Shown piece by piece: positions 55,300 to 63,027 of a stretch of DNA of 64,000 nucleotides. Within the stretch, counting starts at the first letter, position 1, and each line of letters starts with the position of its first letter. Made by a program: the position numbers and the translations under genes. The stretch spans positions 17,343 through 81,342 of the forward strand of contig JAFLEH010000035.1 of the NCBI GenBank assembly GCA_017301995.1, read 5' to 3'. Below the pieces are notes generated by a model, which made no database searches, was not told the DNA's origin, and saw only the letters and a list, made by a program, of their open reading frames with translations. The stretch is from Verrucomicrobiota bacterium. GTDB taxonomy: Bacteria; Verrucomicrobiota; Verrucomicrobiia; Verrucomicrobiales; Akkermansiaceae.

Positions 55300-56211
55300 T
55301 TAGTTTGCCGGAGCGGCGGCGGGACGCTCCAACGCCCAGCGCAACAGCTTCTCCGAGTCCCGCCAGATGTTCGCGCTGTTGGATTTCAGCACCACCACGA
55401 TGGCCGACCGCCCGTTCAGCGAGCCGGAGGCGACCAGACACCTGCCGGCGGCGTTGGTCGTCCCGGTCTTCATCCCATCGCAAAACGGGATGCTTTTGAG
55501 CAGCCGGTTGGTGTTCTCGATTTCGCGGGTTTTGCCGTTGTTGAAGCGGAACGTGAACACCTTGGTGGCGGCGTAGGACCGCAGCAGCGGACTCCGATAG
55601 GCCGCGCGGGCCGCGATGGCCATGTCACGGGCGGTCGAAAACTGCCCGTCGGCGGGCAACCCGTTGGGATTGATGAAATGGGAATTCCTCATGCCAAGAG
55701 CGGTGGCCTTGTGGTTCATGCGGGCGGCGAATCCCTCCTGGCTGCCACCGACGTCCCTGGCCAGCGCGCGTGCCACGTCGTTGGCACTCTTGACCACCAA
55801 CACCTTGAGCAAATCGCGCCGCGAATACCGCTCGCCGGGTTTCAGATTCAGCTTGGTCGGCTCGCAAGCCGTGTCCGTCGCCTGGATCGTCACCGGGGTA
55901 TCGATGTTTCCGGCATCCAGCACGCAAAGCGCGGTCACAATCTTCTGGGTGCTCGCCACCGGCCGCGGAAGGTCGGCGTTCTTCGCATAAAGCACCCGGC
56001 CACTCGCCACATCGATCACGATCGCGCTTTCCCCGACGACGGGAGGAGGCGGAGTAAGCGGAATGGATGCCACCTGCACCGGCTCGGCGCGGCGGACCGG
56101 CTGGGCTTGGGGTGGCGGGGTGCGTCGCGGCGGCGGACTCCCCACGCACGACGAAGCGAACGCCATGGTTAGACCGAGCGCGACAAGACGAGTGAAAAAA
56201 GGGCGGGGCAT
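55300..56211 (-). CDS. dacA: D-alanyl-D-alanine carboxypeptidase (penicillin-binding protein, S11)
   Basis: A 303-residue protein from the ATG at 56211; residues 1-22 form a lipoprotein-type signal ending 'FASSC'. A Pro-rich linker leads to the S11 domain: 'PVASTQKIVTAL' (SxxK), 'KSANDVA' (SxN) and 'DGMKTGTTNAAG' (KTG). It trims the terminal D-Ala from peptidoglycan pentapeptides at the outer face of the inner membrane. The C-terminal beta domain of PBP5 is missing, so the form is short. A lipid anchor would replace the usual amphipathic C-terminal helix. Confidence 0.93.
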   Translation of the reverse strand: MPRPFFTRLVALGLTMAFASSCVGSPPPRRTPPPQAQPVRRAEPVQVASIPLTPPPPVVGESAIVIDVASGRVLYAKNADLPRPVASTQKIVTALCVLDAGNIDTPVTIQATDTACEPTKLNLKPGERYSRRDLLKVLVVKSANDVARALARDVGGSQEGFAARMNHKATALGMRNSHFINPNGLPADGQFSTARDMAIAARAAYRSPLLRSYAATKVFTFRFNNGKTREIENTNRLLKSIPFCDGMKTGTTNAAGRCLVASGSLNGRSAIVVVLKSNSANIWRDSEKLLRWALERPAAAPAN

Positions 56212-56310
56212 GCGCGGAATCAAGACGATCCCCCGGTCCGCATCAAGCCCGGATTCGGAAATCCTGATCAACTCGCGTCGTCGGGCGGAATTTTCGGAAA
56301 ACCAACCGCG

Positions 56311-56661
56311 CTACGGAGGCGGCAACAGGCTGGGATCCATGTCGGCACCCGGATCCGGCAGCGCCGCGGGCTCGAATTTCACATCGCCCATGGGCCACCA
56401 GCCGCCCGCGCCATTCTGATAGGCCACCAGCCGCTCGTGCCCGAGGGGAAGTTTTTTCAAATCCTTTTCCCGAACCTCCGCCACCTTCGGATGGTCGCCG
56501 AAGATGCCGGGCTTGGGAATCGAAGGAAACTTCGGCAGCGACGGCATCTTGGGAAACTTGGCAGCCATCGCGACCGTGGATTGCTTCACGGTTTGCATGG
56601 TGCCGCAGGACCCAAGCACCAGCGGAGCGATCAAAAACAGGGAGATGGATTTCAAATTCAT
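56311..56661 (-). CDS. Small lipoprotein, unknown function
   Basis: A 116-residue protein with signal 'LFLIAPLVLGSCG' (lipobox Cys19). The mature part has a Pro/Lys-rich stretch of repeated 'KFPxxPxLPKFPSIPKPG' type (about 34-53) that looks like an extended spacer, followed by 'VAYQNGAGGWWPMGDVKFEP'. No domain is recognised. It lies upstream of the carboxypeptidase gene on the same strand, 100 bp away, which could point to the cell wall. Confidence 0.65.
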   Translation of the reverse strand: MNLKSISLFLIAPLVLGSCGTMQTVKQSTVAMAAKFPKMPSLPKFPSIPKPGIFGDHPKVAEVREKDLKKLPLGHERLVAYQNGAGGWWPMGDVKFEPAALPDPGADMDPSLLPPP

Positions 56662-56800
56662 GCGTGCGGCCCAACCTTCGCGAGCATCCTAGCGCCACAT
56701 GCCTGCCCCGTCCAGCAGGAAATTTTGAAAATTCCGTCACACTCCCCGCCGGGTGAATTTCAGGCTTTCCATCGGCGGCGCCCTCCCTCACCCTCCGGGC

Positions 56801-57262
56801 ATGGACCCCGTTATTCACTTCGCGCCCCGCGGCAACAAGGAGGACCTCGAGCTAGGCACCTCCTTTTCCCCGAAATTCGACTCCGACGGCCTGATTCCGG
56901 CCCTCGCGATGGACGCCACCACCCGCGAGCCGCTGATGCTCGCCTACATGAACGAGGAATCCCTCCGACTGACCCTCAAATTCGGAGAAGCGGTCTATTG
57001 GTCCCGCTCCCGCAAGGAGATCTGGCACAAGGGCGCCACTTCCGGCCACGTCCAGAAGATTGTGGAAATCCGCACCGACTGCGATCAGGACGCGCTGATC
57101 CTGCTGGTCGAGCAGATCGGCGCCGGCGCCTGCCACACCGGTCGCAACTCATGCTTCTACCGCTCGGTGGTGGCGGATCCCGCGGCCGGGACGGTGGTTC
57201 TCGTGCCGAACGAAACGAAGCAAACCTTCGACCCGGCGGCCGTTTACGGAAAAAAACCGTAA
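56801..57262 (+). CDS. hisI: Phosphoribosyl-AMP cyclohydrolase
   Basis: A 153-residue protein from the ATG at 56801 (a GTG 48 bp upstream would add unrelated residues). Family motifs are 'MLAYMNEESLRLTL', 'AVYWSRSRKEIWHKGATSGH', 'DCDQDALIL' (Mg ligands) and 'GACHTGRNSCFYR' (Zn ligands). It opens the adenine ring of phosphoribosyl-AMP in the third step of histidine synthesis. The HisE domain is absent, as in bacteria with separate hisE and hisI. No other his gene is adjacent. The gene for ribosomal protein L19 follows. Confidence 0.95.
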   Translation: MDPVIHFAPRGNKEDLELGTSFSPKFDSDGLIPALAMDATTREPLMLAYMNEESLRLTLKFGEAVYWSRSRKEIWHKGATSGHVQKIVEIRTDCDQDALILLVEQIGAGACHTGRNSCFYRSVVADPAAGTVVLVPNETKQTFDPAAVYGKKP

Positions 57263-57279
57263 TCGGATGAATTTAGCGG

Positions 57280-57308
57280 TTGCAAATTCCGCCGGAACCC
57301 GCTAGCTC
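57280..57308 (+). promoter_or_regulatory. Candidate promoter for rplS
   Basis: TTGCAA (57280-57285), 17 bp and TAGCTC (57303-57308), followed by a leader of about 65 nt. The leader ends in the strongest Shine-Dalgarno sequence of the window, AAGGAGG (57367-57373), 5 bp before the ATG. Confidence 0.45.
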
Positions 57309-57378
57309 TCCCGCCCCGCGCCGTCCGAATCGCCCGACGACCCGCGGCACACACCTATTTTACGCCAAGGAGGACCTC

Positions 57379-57723
57379 ATGACCATCATCAACAAAATCG
57401 AACAGGAACAGCTCAAAACGGATCTCGCCGAATTCAACATCGGCGATACGGTCAAGGTCCACACCCGCGTCGTCGAAGGCGGCAAGGAGCGCGTGCAGAT
57501 CTTCGCCGGCATTGTGATCGCCCGCCGCGGCACCAGCGTGAACGCCTCGTTCACCGTGCGGAAAATCTCCTACGGTGAGGGCGTGGAGCGCGTCTTCCCG
57601 GTGCATTCCCCGCGCATCGCCAAGATCGAGGTCACCAACCGCGGCAAAGTCCGCCGGGCCAAGCTGCACTACCTCCGCAACCGCGTCGGCAAGCGCGCGC
57701 TGCTCGTGAAATCCGAAAGCTGA
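57379..57723 (+). CDS. rplS: 50S ribosomal protein L19
   Basis: A 114-residue protein of standard L19 length. 'FNIGDTVKVHTRVVEGGKERVQIFAGIVIARRG' and 'FTVRKISYGEGVERVFPVHSP' are diagnostic, and the basic tail 'GKVRRAKLHYLRNRVGKRA' contacts rRNA at the 30S-50S interface. Start 57379 is set by the AAGGAGG Shine-Dalgarno sequence. The usual neighbours rpsP, rimM and trmD are not upstream here; hisI is. A strong terminator follows. Confidence 0.98.
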   Translation: MTIINKIEQEQLKTDLAEFNIGDTVKVHTRVVEGGKERVQIFAGIVIARRGTSVNASFTVRKISYGEGVERVFPVHSPRIAKIEVTNRGKVRRAKLHYLRNRVGKRALLVKSES

Positions 57724-57756
57724 TCCGCTCCGCCGGACGCAACAACGTTTTCCCGA

Positions 57757-57788
57757 CACCCCGCCCATTTCGGCGGGGTGCTTCGTTT
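57757..57788 (+). terminator. Rho-independent terminator of rplS
   Basis: The stem caccccgcc (57757-57765) pairs with ggcggggtg (57772-57780) around a 6-base loop, followed by the T-rich cttcgttt. It lies 34 bp after the rplS stop. Confidence 0.8.
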
Positions 57789-57883
57789 CGGCATCCCGGC
57801 ACACGAATCGCAGACCGACATTTTTCCCCGTCTTTCCGCGATTTCGCTTCCCGATCCACCCGCTTGCTGACATCATCCGGGCC

Positions 57884-58846
57884 GTGCGCGTCCCCCTTCC
57901 CATCGCCATTTTCCTGCTGCTCGCCACTCCCGTCGGAGTGTGGTTCTGGGGAACACGCGGCATCGATTTCCTCGCCACTCCTTCCGCCCAAAAGTTGGAA
58001 ATCACCCGACAACTGGCTATGGCAACCCTGCCACCCAACGCCAGCAGTTCCCAGCAACCAGGGCCGCAAACCTCCCGGAAAATCGAAACCGGACCGCCAC
58101 GCCGGATTCAGACCAAGCCGCCGAATCCGGCCGACTACATGGACCGGAATCCCAGCCTGGACACCTTCACCAATCTGGCTTCCAAAGGGTCCCGCCACCT
58201 GATCGAGCTGAGCACCCTCATTGAGGCCTCCGGCGACCGCCTCCGCACCCTGCTCGTTTGGGAACGCGTGATTGATTCCACCAAACCGCAGCAGGCCCAC
58301 CTCGACGCCGCGATCGCCTCCGTGAAACGCCTCCGCGCCAAAGTGCCGCCGTGGTCCGCCGGCCACGCCACCGTCCCCCTTGTGGTCCGCGTCACGATCA
58401 CCGCCTCGCTGGAGGAGAGAATCAAGCCGATCCTCGAGCAGCTTCCGAAAGACCTCGCGGCTGCCTCCCACGGCGTGCTGAACCCCACCGTCGCACTCAC
58501 CGTCCTGCCACCGCCCAAGAAACCCGCCACCACCCGGCGCGCGCCCCGAACCAAAACCCAGCCGCCCTCGGTGAGCCTCGCCTTCGCGGGCACGGGCGAC
58601 GATCCCCGGGCCACCGACACCCTGTCCTTCCCGGTCACCAAACCGGATACCCTCCGGACCGAGCTGTATCGCAACGTTTTCAAACTGGCCGCGAAACGCC
58701 TCGACACCGACAAATCCCACACCGCCATCAGCTCACCCGCGAAAAACGAACCCCCGCTCGATTCGCTCTCGTTCCGCATCACCCGGCTCCGCTGGTTCAA
58801 TCTCGCAACCGCCCTGAACGAACCAAAATCGCCGACCCCGCCTTGA
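57884..58846 (+). CDS. Membrane-anchored protein of unknown function
   Basis: A 320-residue protein with a GTG start and an N-terminal hydrophobic segment (about 5-22, 'LPIAIFLLLATPVGVWFW'). A Pro-rich linker, a mixed region with 'TFTNLASKGSRHLIELSTLIE', and a Lys/Pro/Thr-rich stretch ('PPPKKPATTRRAPRTKTQPP') follow. I recognise no family; a periplasmic role is likely because of the N-terminal segment. It comes before the YdjY-domain and toroid genes with a 68-bp gap and may be part of the same transcription unit. Confidence 0.65.
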   Translation: MRVPLPIAIFLLLATPVGVWFWGTRGIDFLATPSAQKLEITRQLAMATLPPNASSSQQPGPQTSRKIETGPPRRIQTKPPNPADYMDRNPSLDTFTNLASKGSRHLIELSTLIEASGDRLRTLLVWERVIDSTKPQQAHLDAAIASVKRLRAKVPPWSAGHATVPLVVRVTITASLEERIKPILEQLPKDLAAASHGVLNPTVALTVLPPPKKPATTRRAPRTKTQPPSVSLAFAGTGDDPRATDTLSFPVTKPDTLRTELYRNVFKLAAKRLDTDKSHTAISSPAKNEPPLDSLSFRITRLRWFNLATALNEPKSPTPP

Positions 58847-58914
58847 TTCGGCCGCGTTTTCGCCAAGATTTCCCGCATCCGGCACGTTCTTCCACCCTGA
58901 CCAACTTCAAAACC

Positions 58915-59739
58915 ATGCGCCCCATTCTCCTCCTCGCCCTCGCCTCGGCCGTCATCCATGCCCAGGACCGCTCGCCCGTAGAACCCAAATCCCTGCCCGC
59001 TCCCGACGAACAGGTCGAGCCGGTGAAACCCGCCGTCGAGCGCATCGACACCACCCATTACCGGGTCGGAGCGGTCACCTTCGACCAGAAAACCCGCGAG
59101 ATCCGCTTCCCCGCGGCCGTCAACATGACCGAAGGCCTGCTCGAATACGCCATCGTCCGCGGCCACGGCAAGGTCCATGAGTCGCTCCTCGTCACCGACA
59201 CCTCCGCCACCGATATCAATCTGGCCTTCAAGCTCCTCCGCTATCAGGGATCGCCCGAACTCTACGCCCTCATCAATGAAAAAGGTGGGCTCAGCGACCG
59301 TTTCCCGGAGGTTCCCGAGGACGTCAAGGCCGCCGCCCGGATCAAGGTGAAAGTGGAATGGAGCGACCAAGGGAAAACCCGGACCGTGCCGATCAGCGAG
59401 TGGATCCAGCACGCGGTCAAGGCCACCCCCATGCCCGAAACCCTCTGGGTTTACGGCGGATCGTTCGTGGACGAGGGAAAATACGTCGCCGAAACCACCG
59501 GCGATATCATGGCCATCTTCACCAGCAGCGCCTCGATGATCAACTACCCCGGAAAGGACCACGACGACGACACGGTCTGGGTGGCCTATCCGAAACGCGT
59601 GCCCGCGGAGGGCACCAAGGTTACCGTCATTTTCTCCCCCAATCCGGACGCCAAAACACCGGCACCCGCCGCCAAGGATCCCGCTCCGGAAAAATCAACC
59701 GCCCCCGATTCCAAATCCAAGCCTCAGCCCAAACCATGA
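58915..59739 (+). CDS. YdjY-domain secreted protein
   Basis: A 274-residue protein with a short signal peptide ending 'VIHAQ'. Residues 50-200 match the YdjY domain: 'VTFDQKTREIRFPAAVNMTEGLLEYAIV', 'GKVHESLLVTD' and 'LAFKLLRYQGSPEL'. The domain occurs in E. coli YdjY and in many planctomycete and verrucomicrobial exported proteins; its biochemical function is not established. The C-terminal 35 residues are a Pro/Lys/Ala-rich tail. The TGA stop overlaps the ATG of the next gene (ATGA, 59736-59739), so the two proteins are produced in step. Confidence 0.82.
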   Translation: MRPILLLALASAVIHAQDRSPVEPKSLPAPDEQVEPVKPAVERIDTTHYRVGAVTFDQKTREIRFPAAVNMTEGLLEYAIVRGHGKVHESLLVTDTSATDINLAFKLLRYQGSPELYALINEKGGLSDRFPEVPEDVKAAARIKVKVEWSDQGKTRTVPISEWIQHAVKATPMPETLWVYGGSFVDEGKYVAETTGDIMAIFTSSASMINYPGKDHDDDTVWVAYPKRVPAEGTKVTVIFSPNPDAKTPAPAAKDPAPEKSTAPDSKSKPQPKP

Positions 59740-60896
59740 AATCCACCGCCGCCATCCTCATCGCCTCCTGCGTCGTCGCCGCCGCCGCCCCGGACTCGGG
59801 CCGCCACATTTCCATCGAACAGGAACTCCGGCAGGCCATCGCACGCGGCAACGCCTGGCTCAAGGCCCAGCAGAAACCCGAAGGCCACTGGGACGACGAG
59901 GGCCTCCCGGCCCTCACCGCCCTCGCCCTAACCGCCGCCGTACGCGATCCCAACCTCGATTCCAAGGCCCCTCTCCCGCCCCACGTGGAAAAAGGCTTCA
60001 CCTGGCTCCTCGCCCAACAGAAGGAAGACGGCGGCATCTACAACCGCGGACTATCGGTCTATAACACCGCCACCTCCCTCACCGCCCTCATGGCCGCCAA
60101 CAAAACGGCCTACGAACCCGCCGCCGTCAAGGCCCGCAAGCACCTCGTCGGCGCCCAGTGGGACATCGGAGAGAAAGGCAAAACCGACAACCCCAACGAC
60201 GGAGGCATCGGCTACGGCTCCAAAAACGACCACACCGACCTCTCCAATACCTACCTCGCCATCGAGGCGCTCGCCCTCTCCAAACGGCTCGTCGAGGACG
60301 GCAAATACGGCGACCAGCCCGACCTCGATTGGGAAGCCGCCATCAAGTTCATCTCCCGCTGCCAGAATCTGGAGGAAACCAACGACCAGGAATTTGCCTC
60401 GGACGACCCCAAGAACAAAGGCGGCTTCGTCTATACCCCGGACGAATCCAAAGCCGGCGAGGACAAGACCGCCGACGGCCGCACCGCCCTCCGGTCCTAC
60501 GGTTCCATGTCCTACGCCGGACTGCTCTCCTTCATCTACGCCAAAGTCTCCGCCGACGACCCGCGCGTCCTCGCCGTCAAGGAGTGGCTCGCCAAAAACT
60601 ACACCCTCGAGGAAAACCCCGGCATGGGCACCGAGGGACTCTACTACTACTATCAAACCATGGCCAAGGCCCTCACCGCCGCCAACATCGACAACCTCAA
60701 GCTCGAAAACGGCAAGGAAGCCGACTGGCGCGACCAACTCGGCCGCCGCCTCCTCACCACCCAGCGCGAGGACGGCTCATGGGTCAACTCCAACGGCCGC
60801 TGGATGGAATCCAACCCCATCCTCGTCACCGCCTACACCGTCCTCGCCATGGAACAACTCTGCTCCTCCATCCCCAAACCCGCCGGAGAACGCTGA
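59736..60896 (+). CDS. Secreted prenyltransferase/squalene-cyclase-like alpha/alpha-toroid protein
   Basis: A 386-residue protein with a signal peptide (ending about 'AAAAPDS'). Several QW-like repeats fit an alpha/alpha-6 toroid: 'WLKAQQKPEGHWDDEG', 'WLLAQQKEDGGIYNRG', 'AIKFISRCQNLEETN' and 'LLTTQREDGSWVN', with 'YGSMSYAGLLSFIYA' between. The fold is that of terpene cyclases and prenyltransferases, but neither the DxDD acid motif of squalene cyclase nor a zinc site is present, so enzyme activity on isoprenoids is doubtful. Start overlap with the YdjY-domain gene makes these two products likely partners outside the cytoplasm. The N-terminal domain of the 2-10345 protein appears to have a related toroid. 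Confidence 0.85.
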   Translation: MKSTAAILIASCVVAAAAPDSGRHISIEQELRQAIARGNAWLKAQQKPEGHWDDEGLPALTALALTAAVRDPNLDSKAPLPPHVEKGFTWLLAQQKEDGGIYNRGLSVYNTATSLTALMAANKTAYEPAAVKARKHLVGAQWDIGEKGKTDNPNDGGIGYGSKNDHTDLSNTYLAIEALALSKRLVEDGKYGDQPDLDWEAAIKFISRCQNLEETNDQEFASDDPKNKGGFVYTPDESKAGEDKTADGRTALRSYGSMSYAGLLSFIYAKVSADDPRVLAVKEWLAKNYTLEENPGMGTEGLYYYYQTMAKALTAANIDNLKLENGKEADWRDQLGRRLLTTQREDGSWVNSNGRWMESNPILVTAYTVLAMEQLCSSIPKPAGER

Positions 60897-60905
60897 CATA
60901 ACCGC

Positions 60906-61001
60906 GGCGCACCCGCCCCCGTAGCCGCGCTCGTGAGAGAGTGGCCTCCCGTAGCTGGGCGCGTCTCGCCCCAGTCCGTTGCCGGTGCGTCCCGCGCCGG
61001 C
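60906..61001 (+). repeat. REP-like triple-hairpin unit, copy 1
   Basis: This 96-bp unit recurs at 61134-61229 with only a few differences. It contains GTAG (60921-60924) followed by a hairpin with loop GTGA, a second GTAG (60951-60954) followed by the CTGGGCG / CGCCCCAG palindrome, and a GTTG followed by GCCGGTGCG / CGCGCCGGC. GTAG heads at the foot of short palindromes are the mark of REP elements moved by RAYT transposases. The hairpin 1 right arm has one mismatch here. Confidence 0.75.
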
Positions 61002-61028
61002 CTCCCAACCTCCCCCCGCCGAAGAGCC

Positions 61029-61091
61029 TAACCGCCAAGAAGCGATGGCCGCGAAGGGGATCGTGGATTGTGGATCGAAGATGAAGAAGCG
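61029..61091 (+). repeat. Composite intergenic repeat, copy 1
   Basis: This stretch ('ccgccaagaagcgatgg' ... 'gaagatgaagaagcgc') is related to 39669-39732 and 61261-61330. In each case it lies beside a GTAG-headed hairpin unit, so the two parts seem to travel or spread together. No coding potential is supported. Confidence 0.6.
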
Positions 61092-61133
61092 CAACGCCCC
61101 CCAATAACCAATAACAAATAACCAATAACCCAA

Positions 61134-61229
61134 GGCGCACCCGCCCCCGTAGCCGCGCTCGTGAGAGCGTGGCCTCCCGTAGCTGGGCGCGTCTCGCCCC
61201 AGTCCGTTGCCGGTGCGTCTCGCGCCGGC
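61134..61229 (+). repeat. REP-like triple-hairpin unit, copy 2
   Basis: The second 96-bp copy, with GTAG at 61149-61152 and 61179-61182; here the first hairpin is complete (CCGCGCTC / GAGCGTGG, loop GTGA). It is preceded by a short low-complexity run of 'aataacc' words (about 61104-61131). Confidence 0.75.
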
Positions 61230-61260
61230 ATTCCAATCTCACCCCTTCCGGAAATGATTC

Positions 61261-61330
61261 ACCGCCAAGACACCAAGGCCGACAAGTAGATGGAAGATCG
61301 GAGATCGTGGATCGTGGATAAAAAAGCGCA
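61261..61330 (+). repeat. Composite intergenic repeat, copy 2
   Basis: The third copy of the 'ccgccaagacaccaagg' ... 'gaagatcggagatcg' ... 'aaaaaagcgc' sequence. With 60906-61091 it forms an irregular tandem array of the composite element. Confidence 0.6.
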
Positions 61331-61608
61331 TTCTCCGTTATCCCATCCACCCACGCCCAGTCGATGCCGTCGTTGGCTGAAACGAAACGCAAAGGCGCGG
61401 AGTTCGCGGAGGTGTTCGCGGAGGGATTCTCCGTAGCCGCGGCGGTGACGCCGTGGCCAGCGCCAGAACCCGCCAATGAAGAAGCGCCTTCCCGTCTTCT
61501 GTCTTCTGTCTCAAAATCTTCTGTCTCTCGCCGCCGCATGTCGGCGAGCATCAACAGCGCACACCCCGCCGTTTCATTTCCCGGCGATGGCAGCCCATAG
61601 TCAAAGTG
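61331..61608. repeat. Further REP-like sequence, no gene
   Basis: This stretch holds a 'cgaaacgcaaaggcgcgg'-type repeat (about 61381) and a GTAG-headed hairpin (61433-61456) whose inner stem is GGCG / CGCC instead of GCTC / GAGC but whose GTGA loop and outer pairs are unchanged. A run of 'tcttctgtc' words follows (about 61490-61530). No credible gene was found. Confidence 0.6.
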
Positions 61609-61665
61609 CCTGTCCCTTTTTGTCGGTCCCTTTTTGTCGTCAGAAATCCGGCCCTTGGGGACAGG
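61609..61665. repeat. Tandem 14-bp repeat inside an 8-bp inverted repeat
   Basis: The 14-bp word gtccctttttgtcg is repeated head to tail (61612-61625 and 61626-61639). Around it are cctgtccc (61609-61616) and gggacagg (61658-61665), exact reverse complements. It lies directly at the broken 3' end of the integrase remnant and may mark the junction at which that gene was cut. Confidence 0.65.
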
Positions 61666-61689
61666 TTGGGCTGAGCTTGGATCTCAATC

Positions 61690-62186
61690 CTCGTCCCAAC
61701 CTGATTGGCCCGGTCCTCCTCCCACAGCGTCCGCGAACGGGCGATCTGCAGCTCCAACCCCGGCTTGAGACAGTTCGGGATCACCGTGAGCCGGTCCCGG
61801 TCGCCCTTGCCGCTGCGGATGGTCAGCACGCCGCGGTTGAGATCCACGTCCTTGATCCTGAGCCGGGTCAGCTCGCTGAGCCGCAGTCCCGCGCCGTACT
61901 GCAAGCTCGCCATCACCTGATAGCGGGGCTCCAGCTTGCCGATCACCGCCAACACCTGATTGATGTCCAGGATCACCGCCGCCCGTGGCTTGATCTTGCG
62001 CATCTTCACCTGGAGATCCACATCCTTGCGGCAAATCTCAAACCATTTCAAATACCAGCGCATCCCTTCGGCCCACTGCGTCAACTGCCAGTCCTGCCGG
62101 GGCTTTGACTTCACCGCCACCCGCCAGAACTCCCGCGCGCTTTCCGCGCCCGGCGGCAGTTCCGCGCGCACCCTCCAGTCTTCAAA
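61690..62186 (-). pseudogene. intI: Integron-type tyrosine integrase remnant
   Basis: Read on the minus strand, the frame begins without a start codon just after a stop with 'FEDWRVRAELPPG', then 'WQLTQWAEGMRWYLKWFEIC', and jumps to 'ILDINQVLAVIGKLEPRYQVMASLQYGAGLRLSELTRLRIKDVDL', 'LTIRSGKGDRDRLTVIP' and 'LWEEDR'. This is the box I region of IntI-type recombinases, with its catalytic Arg in 'GAGLRLSEL'. The N-terminal SAM-like domain is deleted between the two parts, and the C-terminal H-x-x-R, His and Tyr are missing because the frame runs into REP-like sequence. The gene is therefore dead. Its orientation, away from the cassettes to the right, is that of a normal integron. Confidence 0.8.
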
Positions 62187-62316
62187 CTACCCGATCACAA
62201 ACCCGAATGACTGCACCTCATTGCGTGAAAGATCGCGCGAGGCGCTCAGATCGTCCCTCCAATTGAAGGACTTCCGCGGACTTGAAGGCTCCGTTGCACG
62301 GTTCATGTAAACACTG
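62187..62316. other. Candidate attI region between integrase remnant and first cassette
   Basis: The sequence between the 5' end of the integrase remnant and the first R'-type GTTCGCT site (G at 62316) is where attI should lie. No attI consensus can be confirmed by eye. The AT content rises here compared with the chromosome to the left. Confidence 0.35.
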
Positions 62317-62576
62317 TTCGCTAAAACACATGCCTTGGCAACAAGAAAATCACTCTTTCGCTCCGCGTTATGATCCAAGTATCCAAGAATTCAGGATGCC
62401 AAAACGAAACCGTATCTGTTTGAAAGGCAATCCAGGATAGTTCGGTATCCACGATCATCATGAAATTCAAGATTCTACCACATGTCGTTGAAAATCAATG
62501 CTCCACTGAGCGGTCCAGCAGATTCAGCTTGACCCGATCCCGAAAAGTATCCAACCTCCTGTGACAGAATACCCTG
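62317..62576 (+). other. Integron cassette A (boundaries only)
   Basis: The cassette is bounded by two GTTCGCT core sites (G at 62316 and G at 62576). It contains one small reading frame. The expected attC, with R'' close to TAGCGAAC, was not found; either the site has decayed or the first boundary belongs to attI. Confidence 0.45.
62330..62440 (+). CDS. Tiny cassette ORF (36 aa), uncertain
   Basis: The ATG comes 13 bp after the cassette boundary, the normal place for a cassette gene. The product 'MPWQQENHSFAPRYDP' ... 'KGNPG' is hydrophilic and basic at the end, with no recognisable motif. The short length and missing attC suggest a truncated cassette gene; translation is uncertain. Confidence 0.3.
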   Translation: MPWQQENHSFAPRYDPSIQEFRMPKRNRICLKGNPG

Positions 62577-62595
62577 TTCGCTCAAAGAAGACTAG

Positions 62596-63027
62596 ATGAA
62601 ATCGGCACCGAAAAGCAACACATGGGTGGTCTTCACACCAACCATGCTGTGGTTCGGTTTCGCATTCGCTTACACTCAATGGTGGCAGTCACCACAAAAC
62701 GAACACTACGACTATCTTGTGGCGTCAGGTCTGGGCATTCCTTTCATCGCAACGGGAGTGGCTCAATGTCGAAGCCGTTATCTATGGCAGAACCTGAGTC
62801 CTGGAAATCGCGGATCACATCAATCTGAGAGACCCCAAAAGTTTGTTGTTTCAACAGTCTTCAATCTCATTCTCGGTCTTGGGATTGTTTTTACCTTCGT
62901 CATTCTGTCAGCAAACGAAAGAGCGAACAAGGCGTCGCTCTCAACACCTGCCCCGCCGCGAGTTCAATCCGTCATGACCATTCCAACCTCAACCCACAAT
63001 CGAAGCTTCGCCCCCGGGCAGGTGTGA
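62596..63027 (+). CDS. Integron cassette gene B: small membrane protein, unknown function
   Basis: A 143-residue protein starting 19 bp after the cassette boundary. Hydrophobic segments lie at about 9-27 ('WVVFTPTMLWFGFAFAY'), 41-56 ('LVASGLGIPFIATGVA') and 85-105 ('VVSTVFNLILGLGIVFTFVI'). The remaining 35 residues ('SANERANK' to the end) are read from the attC site itself: R'' is at codons for ERAN and the stop lies in the right arm of the attC stem. That is unusual, because cassette genes normally stop before or at R''. AT-rich base composition differs from the chromosome. No family was recognised. Confidence 0.6.
   Translation: MKSAPKSNTWVVFTPTMLWFGFAFAYTQWWQSPQNEHYDYLVASGLGIPFIATGVAQCRSRYLWQNLSPGNRGSHQSERPQKFVVSTVFNLILGLGIVFTFVILSANERANKASLSTPAPPRVQSVMTIPTSTHNRSFAPGQV

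Noticed and set aside
47803..60896. A terpenoid biosynthesis cluster formed by the prenyl synthase and the toroid proteins
   Set aside because: The genes are 11 kb apart with housekeeping genes between, the toroid proteins are exported and lack cyclase acid motifs.
61551..61689. C-terminal part of the integrase reading frame
   Set aside because: The residues after 'LWEEDR' are translated REP-like DNA ('TTKRDRQKGTG'), not recombinase sequence.
62187..62378. Minus-strand open frame in the integron
   Set aside because: It crosses a cassette boundary, has no family resemblance and runs against the direction of the cassettes.
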